Below are positions 1 to 5,221 of a stretch of 8,406 nucleotides of DNA, piece after piece. Made by a program: the position numbers and the translations under genes. Location of the stretch: assembly GCA_021807065.1 (NCBI GenBank), contig JAKAPO010000086.1:1-8406 (forward strand), written 5' to 3'. The stretch comes from a bacterium. GTDB lineage: Bacteria; Vulcanimicrobiota; Vulcanimicrobiia; Vulcanimicrobiales; Vulcanimicrobiaceae. Below the pieces are notes generated by a model. The model saw nothing but the letters and a program-made list of their open reading frames with translations, ran no database searches and was not told where the DNA came from. The first letter of the stretch is position 1. Every line of letters begins with the position of its first letter.

Positions 1-631
1 TCGGGCGCGCGTTCGTGTCGACGTCCTGGCTGTAGTAGACGCCAGGCGAGCGCACGAGCTGGCTCACGATCACGCGCTCGGCGCCGTTGATCATGAAGGT
101 GCCCTTATCGGTCATGAGCGGGAAATCGCCCATGAAAATTTCCTGGTCCGGGATGCCTTTGATCTCGCCCGACTCGGCGGTGATCAATCGGACGCGCACG
201 CGCAGCGGCGCGCTGTAGGTCATGTCGCGCTCGCGGCACTCTTCAATTGAATACTTCGGCTCGCCCAGCGAATGCTCGCCGAACTCAAGGATCAGGTTGC
301 CGGTGAAATCTTTGATCGGCGAGATCGAAGCAAACGCTTCCGCCAGTCCCTCGGTCTTGAACCAATCAAAGGAGGCTTTCTGCAACTCGATGAGGTTGGG
401 GATCTCGAGGACGTCGGGGATCTTGGAGAACGCGTGGCGCTTGCGCTTGCTCCCCGGCTCGGGCGGCACCTCGACGGTAAAGGCGCCCGTCGGCATCGGA
501 AAGACCGCCGGCATGACGGTCGTCGCCCCGTCGCCTCGTGCCTTCGGCGGGCGCACCGTCGCCCGCTTCGGCCTGCTCTTGGACCCCGTTCCCTTCTTAG
601 TGAGGGTCTTCTCAGCCGCAGTTCTCGCCAT
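1..631 (-). CDS. rpoB: RNA polymerase beta subunit, N-terminal part (cut by window edge)
   Basis: This is the first 210 codons of the beta subunit of DNA-dependent RNA polymerase, a core enzyme of transcription. The core begins near residue 71 with IPDVLEIPNLIELQKASFDW. It continues through DFTGNLILEF, SLGEPKYSIEECRERDMTYS, IFMGDFPLMTDKGTF and NGAERVIVSQLVRSPGVYYS, all hallmark beta-subunit segments. The start is the ATG at 629-631, preceded by AAGGA at 636-640. The protein carries about 50 more residues before the LEIPNL segment than the short N-terminus I recall for Bacillus. Its first 32 residues include 11 Lys/Arg, and the rest of the extension is Pro/Gly-rich. The gene upstream is divergent and is not rplL, so rpoB is driven from its own promoter here. 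Identity is certain; only the role of the extension is open. Confidence 0.97.
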   Translation of the reverse strand, partial: MARTAAEKTLTKKGTGSKSRPKRATVRPPKARGDGATTVMPAVFPMPTGAFTVEVPPEPGSKRKRHAFSKIPDVLEIPNLIELQKASFDWFKTEGLAEAFASISPIKDFTGNLILEFGEHSLGEPKYSIEECRERDMTYSAPLRVRVRLITAESGEIKGIPDQEIFMGDFPLMTDKGTFMINGAERVIVSQLVRSPGVYYSQDVDTNARP

Positions 632-660
632 TAATTCCTTCTCTACCTGGGGAGCACGTC

Positions 661-693
661 AAAAAGGGCGAGGTCGGCCGGCCGCGGTGCCGG
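661..693 (-). promoter_or_regulatory. Possible hairpin/U-run attenuator in the rpoB leader
   Basis: On the minus strand, CCGGC (689-693) can pair with GCCGG (678-682) around a 6-nt loop, and a TTTTT run follows at 661-665. Between the stem and the run lies a 12-nt GC-rich stretch, so this is not a compact classical terminator. It lies inside the predicted rpoB 5' leader, where a partial terminator could tune expression. This is weak evidence. Confidence 0.25.
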
Positions 694-748
694 ACTTGCT
701 CGTCCTACAGTCGTTGTGGGGTCACCCGCTCTGGGGCATCAAGCGATT

Positions 749-777
749 ATCATACCGCCCCTCCCCCCAGGCGTCAA
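749..777 (-). promoter_or_regulatory. Sigma-70-type promoter of rpoB
   Basis: Read on the minus strand, TTGACG (772-777) is followed by exactly 17 bp and then TATGAT (749-754). These match the -35 and -10 consensus at five of six positions each. Transcription would start near 742, giving a leader of about 110 nt before the rpoB ATG. No other element in the gap matches the consensus as well. The assignment rests on sequence alone. Confidence 0.75.
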
Positions 778-780
778 CAC

Positions 781-830
781 TACCATCCATCCCGAGCACT
801 ACCATCCCGAGCACTACCATCCCGAACTCT
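781..830. repeat. 15-bp tandem repeat next to the rpoB -35 box
   Basis: The unit CATCCCGAGCACTAC occurs at 788-802 and 803-817, with a partial third copy from 818. A partial TACCATC lies at 781-787. The array starts 4 bp upstream of the predicted rpoB -35 hexamer, in the position of an UP element or activator site. Its core ATCCCGAGC is shared with the dispersed hairpin repeat at 888-940 and recurs at 844. Confidence 0.7.
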
Positions 831-887
831 GCGACACTCTGCGATCCCGAGCGCGCATTGCTACGGGCAGGGGCGCGGCCTCCACTC

Positions 888-940
888 TTGTCATCCCGAG
901 CGAGCGAAGCGCGCGCGCTGAGCGACCTCGGGGGAAGCGC
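888..940. repeat. Dispersed REP-like hairpin repeat, copy A
   Basis: This is a 53-bp element whose first 20 bp (starting TTGTCATCCCGAG) are identical to copy B at 4422-4476. Its last 21 bp differ from copy B at only two positions. Between them lies AGCGCGCGCGCT, a perfect 12-bp palindrome. The outer ends CCCGAG and CTCGGG also pair, so the whole unit can fold as a two-part hairpin. It lies about 30 bp before the cysteine dioxygenase start. Confidence 0.8.
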
Positions 941-969
941 ATGGGACAGAGGCCCGCGGGAACGAATGG

Positions 970-1533
970 ATGGTCATGGCCTCGGTGACGCCTGTCTCCT
1001 TAGACACCTTTGTAGCGGCGGTGCTTCGCATTGCCCAAGACGACTTTGCAACGACGCCGATGATGCGACTGCTCACCGAGGCGAGGCTTCCCGACGAAGC
1101 GGTACTGCGGTGCTTGCGCTTCGACGAGGAGCGTTACACGCGACACTTGATCCACCGAACGAGCGACGTGGAAATTCTCGCGCTGGCATGGCCCAAAGAG
1201 AGCGCGACACCGATCCACGACCACGCAGGACAGCGCTGTTGGATGGTCGCGCACTGCGGCAGCTTTGTCGTCGATGATTACCGCCAAGTCGCGGGCGCGC
1301 GCAAACCCGGTTACGCCGTCGTAGAGCAGATCGCAACCACCGCCGGCGTCACCGTCGGCATGCCGGATTACCGCCATCGCGGCGACCGCGACATCCATCG
1401 CGTCGCCCTCACACCTGGTTGCGATCGCGCAGTTTCGATTCACATCTACGCCAAGCCGTACTCCTCGTGCCTGATCTTCGACGAGGACTCGAAACAGGCG
1501 CGTGAAATTCCGATGAACTACGACCCGCTCTGA
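970..1533 (+). CDS. Cysteine dioxygenase-family cupin
   Basis: This 187-residue protein fits the type I cysteine dioxygenase family, cytoplasmic Fe(II) cupins that oxidise L-cysteine with O2 to cysteine sulfinate. The iron ligands are visible as the HDH motif (H83 and H85) and H143 in DIHRVA. The segment SIHIYAKPYSSCL supplies S156, H158 and Y160, matching the Ser-His-Tyr catalytic set of the family. R58 in YTRHL matches the substrate carboxylate-binding arginine. C90 falls where mammalian enzymes have the cysteine that cross-links to the active-site tyrosine; this is a reading by eye. The start could be the ATG at 970 or at 976, and neither has a strong ribosome binding site. A gene for a small Ig-like protein follows after 2 nt, so the two are probably co-transcribed. 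A related thiol dioxygenase acting on another small thiol is possible. Confidence 0.88.
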   Translation: MVMASVTPVSLDTFVAAVLRIAQDDFATTPMMRLLTEARLPDEAVLRCLRFDEERYTRHLIHRTSDVEILALAWPKESATPIHDHAGQRCWMVAHCGSFVVDDYRQVAGARKPGYAVVEQIATTAGVTVGMPDYRHRGDRDIHRVALTPGCDRAVSIHIYAKPYSSCLIFDEDSKQAREIPMNYDPL

Positions 1534-1535
1534 CT

Positions 1536-1925
1536 TTGCTCGAATTCCCAGCTGTAGCCAAACTCAGGGTTGAGTTCTTTGCGTCTCCACGCGACAACGT
1601 GAAGCCGGGCGACGTCCTCACGCTAACGCTGATCCTGGAGAACGCCTCGCGAAAACCGATGCGAGGTTTGGTCCTCGCGGTGCCCGTACCGTACGGCGCG
1701 AGCGCGCTCGAGGGCTGGCTCTACCGGGACGCGGTGCGCGCTGAGGAAGGGGCCTTTTTCGGCGAGGGAACCGAACTCGCCGAGCTAGCGCCGGGCGCGC
1801 GCACCGCATTCATGTGGAAGTTACTGGTAGAGGAGGGTGAGGAACCACTTCGGTTAGTGCCCCAAATATGGGGCGCGGTGACAGCGATTTCCGGCGCAGA
1901 GGCTATCGAGATCTCGCGTTGTTAG
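1536..1925 (+). CDS. Small protein with an Ig-like/DUF11-type beta domain, function unknown
   Basis: This is 129 residues from a TTG start 2 nt after the dioxygenase stop, with no separate ribosome binding site, so translation is probably coupled. Residues 22-55 (VKPGDVLTLTLILENASRKP and on) have the look of the DUF11-like or CARDB-like beta-sandwich repeats found in envelope proteins. LAPGARTAFMWKLLV at about 84-98 resembles a later strand pair of the same fold. There is no signal peptide or membrane segment, which is unusual for this fold and suggests a cytoplasmic or dioxygenase-associated role. I do not recognise the family. The coding frame is well supported by spacing and composition. 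Confidence 0.7.
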   Translation: MLEFPAVAKLRVEFFASPRDNVKPGDVLTLTLILENASRKPMRGLVLAVPVPYGASALEGWLYRDAVRAEEGAFFGEGTELAELAPGARTAFMWKLLVEEGEEPLRLVPQIWGAVTAISGAEAIEISRC

Positions 1926-2012
1926 AGACTAGGCGTTAACGTGAAACAAAGCTTTCGTAACGATGGTGCGGCCGTACGACCGTCCCGACGATACCTCTCT
2001 CTGTAACCAACG

Positions 2013-2020
2013 AAAGGAGG
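2013..2020 (+). promoter_or_regulatory. Strong ribosome binding site of the Flp pilin gene
   Basis: AAAGGAGG lies 7 nt before the ATG at 2028. It is one of the best ribosome binding sites in the window. It fixes the start of a gene too short to stand out by length alone. Confidence 0.85.
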
Positions 2021-2027
2021 TATTCGT

Positions 2028-2189
2028 ATGAGGACTGCGATCAAACGCCTAATCACCGATGAGAGTGGGGCTACGCTCGTCGAGTATGGCCTGCTTCTCT
2101 CGCTTGTCGCGCTCGCCGCAATCGTTGCGATGAGCACGCTCGGCAGCAAGGTCAGCCATCTCTTCACGAACGCGGCCAACGATCTTTAA
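2028..2189 (+). CDS. Flp-family type IVb pilin
   Basis: This 53-residue protein is a typical Flp/Fap pilin. A short basic leader ends in DESG (residues 11-14), followed by ATLVEYGLLLSLVALAAIVA. Prepilin peptidase should cut after G14, which leaves the conserved Glu at +5 and Tyr at +6 of the mature pilin. The following hydrophobic helix (about 21-36) would form the filament core after export and assembly by the Tad machinery in the inner membrane. The length matches the family (50-70 residues). No tad, cpa or rcp genes are visible nearby, so this is an orphan pilin gene within this window. It converges on csrA. The start is fixed by the strong ribosome binding site. Confidence 0.93.
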   Translation: MRTAIKRLITDESGATLVEYGLLLSLVALAAIVAMSTLGSKVSHLFTNAANDL

Positions 2190-2250
2190 TCGTCGGCCAC
2201 TCGGCTTAAGGTTGGTATGAGGTAGAGGTAAAGGCAGGTACGAGGTAAGT

Positions 2251-2275
2251 GAAGGCCGTTCGGGCTGGCGGCTTC
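2251..2275. terminator. Possible terminator between convergent flp-type and csrA genes
   Basis: GAAGgCCG (2251-2258) pairs with CGGCTTC (2269-2275) with one bulged G and a loop of about 10 nt. There is no proper T-run on either strand (ATCACTTT on the plus side). Its place between two convergent genes fits a bidirectional terminator, but the evidence is thin. Confidence 0.3.
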
Positions 2276-2281
2276 ATCACT

Positions 2282-2482
2282 TTAGGTCTTCGCGCGCGGA
2301 ATGTCGCCGCGAATGACGGCGGCCTGGCGGTCGCGCTCGATTAGTTCCGTACGCATGACCTTCACGTGATCTGGAACCCTGATGCCGAGCTTGACGCTTC
2401 CGGCCTTGATCTCCATCACGACGATCTCGGTGTCGTCGCCGATCCTAATGGATTCGTTAAGTTTTCGGGTCAAGCACAGCAT
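2282..2482 (-). CDS. csrA: Carbon storage regulator CsrA
   Basis: This is 66 residues, the usual CsrA length (60-70). The N-terminus MLCLTRKLNESIRIGDDTEI matches the first strand and loop of the RNA-binding dimer. The segment SVKLGIRVPDHVKVMRTEL is the conserved middle and C-terminal strand, with R45 in the position of the RNA-contacting Arg of the family (E. coli R44). CsrA binds GGA-containing hairpins in mRNA leaders and represses or stabilises messages for carbon storage, motility and biofilm. The ATG is preceded by GGGAGG (read on the minus strand, 2489-2494) at 6 nt. That site itself contains GGA, so autoregulation is possible. No fliW or flagellin gene, its common partners, is visible. 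It is the last gene of a minus-strand set, about 97 nt after the polymerase-like gene. Confidence 0.96.
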   Translation of the reverse strand: MLCLTRKLNESIRIGDDTEIVVMEIKAGSVKLGIRVPDHVKVMRTELIERDRQAAVIRGDIPRAKT

Positions 2483-2579
2483 GAAGAGCCTCCCGGCAAA
2501 GAAGTCTTGTCACGCGCTTCCCGGCAGTGCGGCAAGCCTCCTCGGGACCATCGTCGCCGGCCGCCGGGGACCTTCGGCC

Positions 2580-3329
2580 TTAGCTTACCGCCGCAGCTCT
2601 TCGCCGCCGCGTCGCGGTGCGCAGCCGCTGCGACGCCAAGCCCTCCACGCTCTGCGCGAAGAGGTCGCCAACCCTCCCGAACCGCGCGGGGAAAGTCTCG
2701 GCAGTGCAGATGACGGGTGCGCGCAAGCGTTCCAGCTCCGCCCAGGTGACCGGAGCGCAGACGGGTAACGCCGGCGTACCGCGCAGGCTGTAGGGCAACG
2801 GGCTGTAGGCTCCCGCAGCGTTGATCGTGGTGTCGAGCGTCGCTTTGCGACGCAACGGGACGCGCGCGCAGATGCGTTCCAGTTTTACCCGGATCTTGCC
2901 GGCCGGCGGCGACTCCGTAAACGGCAGCCAAAGCATGACGCCGCCGGTGCCGTCGAGCACCGGAATAGCATCGTAGCCCGCTACGAGCAACTCCTCGTGA
3001 AGCGCGAGCGCGATCTCCTTCACGCCGCGAAATCCGACCTTCGCATTCGGGCTGACGGCGACCCGCCCGAAGCGCAGCCGCTCCGGCGACCCAGGCAGTG
3101 GCGCCCAGCTATGGAATTCGACGGCATATTCGCGTTGCACGAGCCAGCCTATTCGCTCTGCCGAAAGCGCGATGTGGGTAACGCGAAAACGGGGCACGCC
3201 GTGAAAACCGCGCGGAAAATCGGCAAACACAATCGGCGTGCCTTCGAAACTGCGCTCCAGATGCGCGGCACAGCGCGCATAATGTGCAAGGACGCGCGGG
3301 ACTACCGCCGCGTCGTTTGGCCCGGCCAT
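2580..3329 (-). CDS. LigD-type primase-polymerase domain protein, catalytic motifs apparently lost
   Basis: This 249-residue protein follows the LigD polymerase domain (archaeo-eukaryotic primase fold) from end to end. AVEFHSWAP (69-77) corresponds to the family's LEFHPW. YSLRGTPALPVCAPVTWAEL (180-199) corresponds to the conserved PYSVR..PGAPVSTPL.WDEL. The tail ETFPARFGRVGDLFA matches the TVPARL..GDPFA end. Active family members use an FDLDP motif for two metal-binding aspartates; here it reads VAVSP (A91, S93). The SGGKGLH motif reads DGTGGVM, so its histidine is M132. Only the third aspartate (D166 in ATLDTTINAAG) and R183 remain. No Ku or ligase gene is nearby. Catalysis is unlikely; a structural or nucleic-acid-binding role, or decay, is possible. 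The ATG at 3327-3329 has GAGGAAG just upstream. The gene begins 36 nt after a GNAT gene. Confidence 0.8.
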   Translation of the reverse strand: MAGPNDAAVVPRVLAHYARCAAHLERSFEGTPIVFADFPRGFHGVPRFRVTHIALSAERIGWLVQREYAVEFHSWAPLPGSPERLRFGRVAVSPNAKVGFRGVKEIALALHEELLVAGYDAIPVLDGTGGVMLWLPFTESPPAGKIRVKLERICARVPLRRKATLDTTINAAGAYSPLPYSLRGTPALPVCAPVTWAELERLRAPVICTAETFPARFGRVGDLFAQSVEGLASQRLRTATRRRRAAAVS

Positions 3330-3365
3330 TCTTCCTCTGGGTATCGGCCAGGCGAGCCAAAAGCT

Positions 3366-3905
3366 TTAGCCGTGCGCCTCGAGCACGTACGAGACGACAT
3401 CGACCGCGCGTCCGCGCAGCGAGGCGCCGCGTTTGAGAATGCCATCCTCGTGGAACCCGACGCGGCGCAGCAGCGCGCGCGAGGCGCGGTTCTCGGGCAG
3501 ACAGTACGCGCGCAGTTTGCGGAGCTTGCCGCGTGAAAACGCCTCCTCTACCAGCGCCTTCACGGCTTCGGTTGCGAAGCCGTGTCCGCGGTACTCGGCA
3601 AGAAGGCTGTATCCGATCTCACCGCTCTGGGCGCTGCGGTCCCCAACACGCAGCGAGACCCATCCGATTACGGTGCGGTTTTGGTGCTCGATCAACCATT
3701 CGAAGCGGCCCGGTTTGTTCGCGCGGAACGACCCGCGCCCGGAGGTGACCAGCGCCGTGAAGTGCAGGCGCTCCAGATCGGGGAGATCCTGATACGTGCG
3801 CAGTTCCTGATTCTGCATCAGCTCCCAGAGCGTCGAGGCGTTAGAGGCCTCGACGGGGATCAGGCGCAAGCGCGGCGTTCGGAGGGACTTGTCATCGCGG
3901 GTCAT
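3366..3905 (-). CDS. RimJ/RimL-type GNAT N-acetyltransferase
   Basis: This is 179 residues, the usual length of the family. LRTPRLRLIPV at 8-18 is the typical first strand. EIGYSLLAEYRGHGFATEA (96-114) holds the acetyl-CoA pyrophosphate-binding R-G-H-G-F-A loop (106-111). PENRASRALLRRVGF (137-151) is the conserved C-terminal motif. Such enzymes transfer acetyl from acetyl-CoA to protein N-termini or small amines in the cytoplasm; the substrate cannot be read from sequence. The start ATG fits the domain N-terminus, though no clear ribosome binding site precedes it. Its start codon lies only 20 bp from that of the divergent DUF3465-like gene, leaving no room for separate promoters. It is the first of the minus-strand set that runs into the polymerase-like gene. 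Confidence 0.9.
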   Translation of the reverse strand: MTRDDKSLRTPRLRLIPVEASNASTLWELMQNQELRTYQDLPDLERLHFTALVTSGRGSFRANKPGRFEWLIEHQNRTVIGWVSLRVGDRSAQSGEIGYSLLAEYRGHGFATEAVKALVEEAFSRGKLRKLRAYCLPENRASRALLRRVGFHEDGILKRGASLRGRAVDVVSYVLEAHG

Positions 3906-3925
3906 TGGTGGGATGGAACTGCGCC

Positions 3926-4222
3926 ATGGACTTCACCGCCGCCTACCGCAGCGCACACTCAGCCGCCGTCGATTTCACCGGCATCGTCAGCGGCGCCCCT
4001 CACTTCTTTTACGGAAACCGCACCCACGCCGAGCATGAAGCCTTCGACAACGTCAAGATCGCGCCGCCGGTGCCGGTGCACGACGGTGATCGCGTCGAGA
4101 CCTCAGGAGTGATGGTGCACGATTGAGACAAGCCGTTTCCGGTAGTGCACTGGACGCATCACGACCCCAGCGGCCATAAACCAGGCGGCTTCATCCGCCT
4201 CAACGGAAAGCTCTACGCTTAG
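3926..4222 (+). pseudogene. DUF3465-like gene interrupted by an in-frame TGA
   Basis: From the ATG at 3926 the frame runs 66 codons, meets TGA at 4124-4126, and continues in the same frame for 31 more codons to a TAG at 4220-4222. Both halves belong together. The first has FTGIVSGAPHFFYGNRTHAE and VPVHDGDRVETSGVMVHD. The second has PVVHWTHHDPSGHKPGGFIR, matching the very characteristic VIHWTHHDP..RH.GGW end of DUF3465 proteins. The function of the family is unknown. A single C-to-T change turning CGA (Arg) into TGA would explain the break. A TTG at 3905 is an alternative start. TGA serves as a normal stop in neighbouring genes, so general recoding is unlikely. Decay, a sequencing error or readthrough remain possible. 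Confidence 0.8.
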
Positions 4223-4384
4223 GAGGCTGTCGGGGTTGAGCCGTTTTCGGATTCGGCGCCGTGCTTTGTTCGAAGACGAGGCGCGATGAGGGAGCGAAGC
4301 CGTAGCTTCGTGACCGATGAGCAACGAAGTATTCGGACAAAAGGCGGCCCAAAGACGGAAACGCGCTTAACTCCGATAGCCCCC
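4223..4384. repeat. 162-bp imperfect palindrome, MITE-like
   Basis: The left end GAGGCTGTCGGGGTTGAGC (from 4223) pairs with the right end (reverse complement GGGGCTATCGGAGTTAAGC, from 4383), with 15 of 19 matches. Pairing resumes at CGTTT.CG after one gap and again at TTTGT.CGAA.AC, down to a perfect CGAAGC/GCTTCG pair around the loop CGTA at 4301-4304. The centre is therefore the same for the ends and the middle. Three of the four end mismatches would be G-U pairs in a plus-strand RNA. The element begins directly at the stop codon of the DUF3465-like gene. No target duplication is evident. Confidence 0.6.
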
Positions 4385-4421
4385 TGGGGAAGGTCTGATT
4401 TAGCCTCCGGGCGTTCTGCTG

Positions 4422-4476
4422 TTGTCATCCCGAGCGAGCGAACTGCGTGAGCAGTGAGCGACGTCGAGGGAAGCGC
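4422..4476. repeat. Dispersed REP-like hairpin repeat, copy B
   Basis: This is a 55-bp copy of the element at 888-940, in the same orientation. The flanks are nearly identical, but the inner stem is ACTGC-GTGA-GCAGT in place of AGCG-CGCG-CGCT, so its sequence changed while pairing was kept. It ends 8 bp before the stop codon of the deacetylase gene, where it might also help terminate or protect that transcript. Confidence 0.8.
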
Positions 4477-4483
4477 CACTCAC

Positions 4484-5221
4484 CTATTGCTGATGCAACA
4501 TCTGCGGAATGGTGACGAACCGGTAGCCGCGCCGTTTGAGCGCCTTCACGATGATCCGCGTCGCAGCTACGACGTTGGAACGATCGCACACATGCGTTGC
4601 TAAGTGTTCGCGCGCGCAAACCAGACCGCGATTTCCGTCGTGTAACACGATGATGGAACCGTTGCGCACGTAGCGCAGCACGCGCCGCGCAATCACCGCC
4701 GGCGGCGGGTCATTCCAGTCGCGTGCAAGCGGCACCGACCACATCACCGGCGTGTACCCGAGCCTGCGCAGCTCCGAGAGCACGAGCCAGTCGCGCGCGC
4801 CGAAGGGCGGCCGCACGATCGTCGTGCGCACTCCAGCCGCCTTTTCGATCGCAGCATCGGTGCGTTGCAGCGATCGGTCGATCTGCTGTGGATCGAGCAC
4901 GATCAGGTGCGCGTGATTCCACGTGTGATTGCCGATGGCGTCGCCGTCACGCGCCTCCATGCGCACGGTCGCGGGATAGGCCGCAACCGCGCGTCCCACG
5001 ACGAAGAACGTCGCGTGCACGCGTTCGGTTTTGAGCACGCGGAGGATGGCGTTCGTGTACGGCGGGTTAGGCCCGTCGTCGAACGTGAGCGCAACTTCCC
5101 GCAGATTCGCTGGCCCGTGCACCACCGTCGCGCCGAAAAGCTGGCTCGCGGGACTCTCGGCCCATTCGTACGCGATAAAAAACAAACCGGCGACGATTGC
5201 CAGTACCGCGACGATCCTCAC
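4484..5221 (-). CDS. Membrane-anchored polysaccharide deacetylase (NodB/CE4 family)
   Basis: This 245-residue protein has an N-terminal membrane anchor or uncleaved signal (about 3-18, IVAVLAIVAGLFFIAY) and a NodB domain from about residue 42. Motif 1 is LTFDDGPNP with catalytic D48 and metal-binding D49. Motif 2 is HTWNH with metal ligands H99 and H103. Motif 3 is RPPFGARD (137-144). Motif 4 includes W161 in VMWSVPLARDW. Motif 5 is IVLHDG with H194. All key residues of an active metal-dependent deacetylase are present. It should remove acetyl groups from N-acetylglucosamine in peptidoglycan or an exopolysaccharide outside the membrane; the exact glycan is not known. The GTG start overlaps the stop of the preceding gene by 4 nt and has GGAGGTGA just upstream. 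It is the last gene of a three-gene minus-strand operon. Confidence 0.93.
   Translation of the reverse strand: MRIVAVLAIVAGLFFIAYEWAESPASQLFGATVVHGPANLREVALTFDDGPNPPYTNAILRVLKTERVHATFFVVGRAVAAYPATVRMEARDGDAIGNHTWNHAHLIVLDPQQIDRSLQRTDAAIEKAAGVRTTIVRPPFGARDWLVLSELRRLGYTPVMWSVPLARDWNDPPPAVIARRVLRYVRNGSIIVLHDGNRGLVCAREHLATHVCDRSNVVAATRIIVKALKRRGYRFVTIPQMLHQQ

Larger units (their letters stand above)
632..969. other. Intergenic region between divergent rpoB and the cysteine dioxygenase gene
   Basis: There is no credible gene in these 338 bases. Open frames here lack a start with a ribosome binding site and run through the repeats. The stretch holds the rpoB leader and promoter, the 15-bp tandem array, a short direct repeat of CTCTGCGA near 826-842, and one copy of the dispersed hairpin repeat at 888-940. 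I could not place a confident promoter for the plus-strand gene at 970. Confidence 0.7.

Noticed and set aside
781..830. CRISPR array
   Set aside because: The units are 15 bp and directly adjacent, with no spacers, and no cas gene is present.
222..1277. Long plus-strand open frame across the rpoB 5' region and the following gap
   Set aside because: It is antisense to certain rpoB codons, crosses the repeats and overlaps the dioxygenase in another frame. Its protein is Arg/Ser/Pro-rich without any domain.
4124..4126. Selenocysteine or general UGA recoding
   Set aside because: TGA ends several neighbouring genes normally, and the site is not a redox or catalytic position. No SECIS-like hairpin was recognised directly after it.
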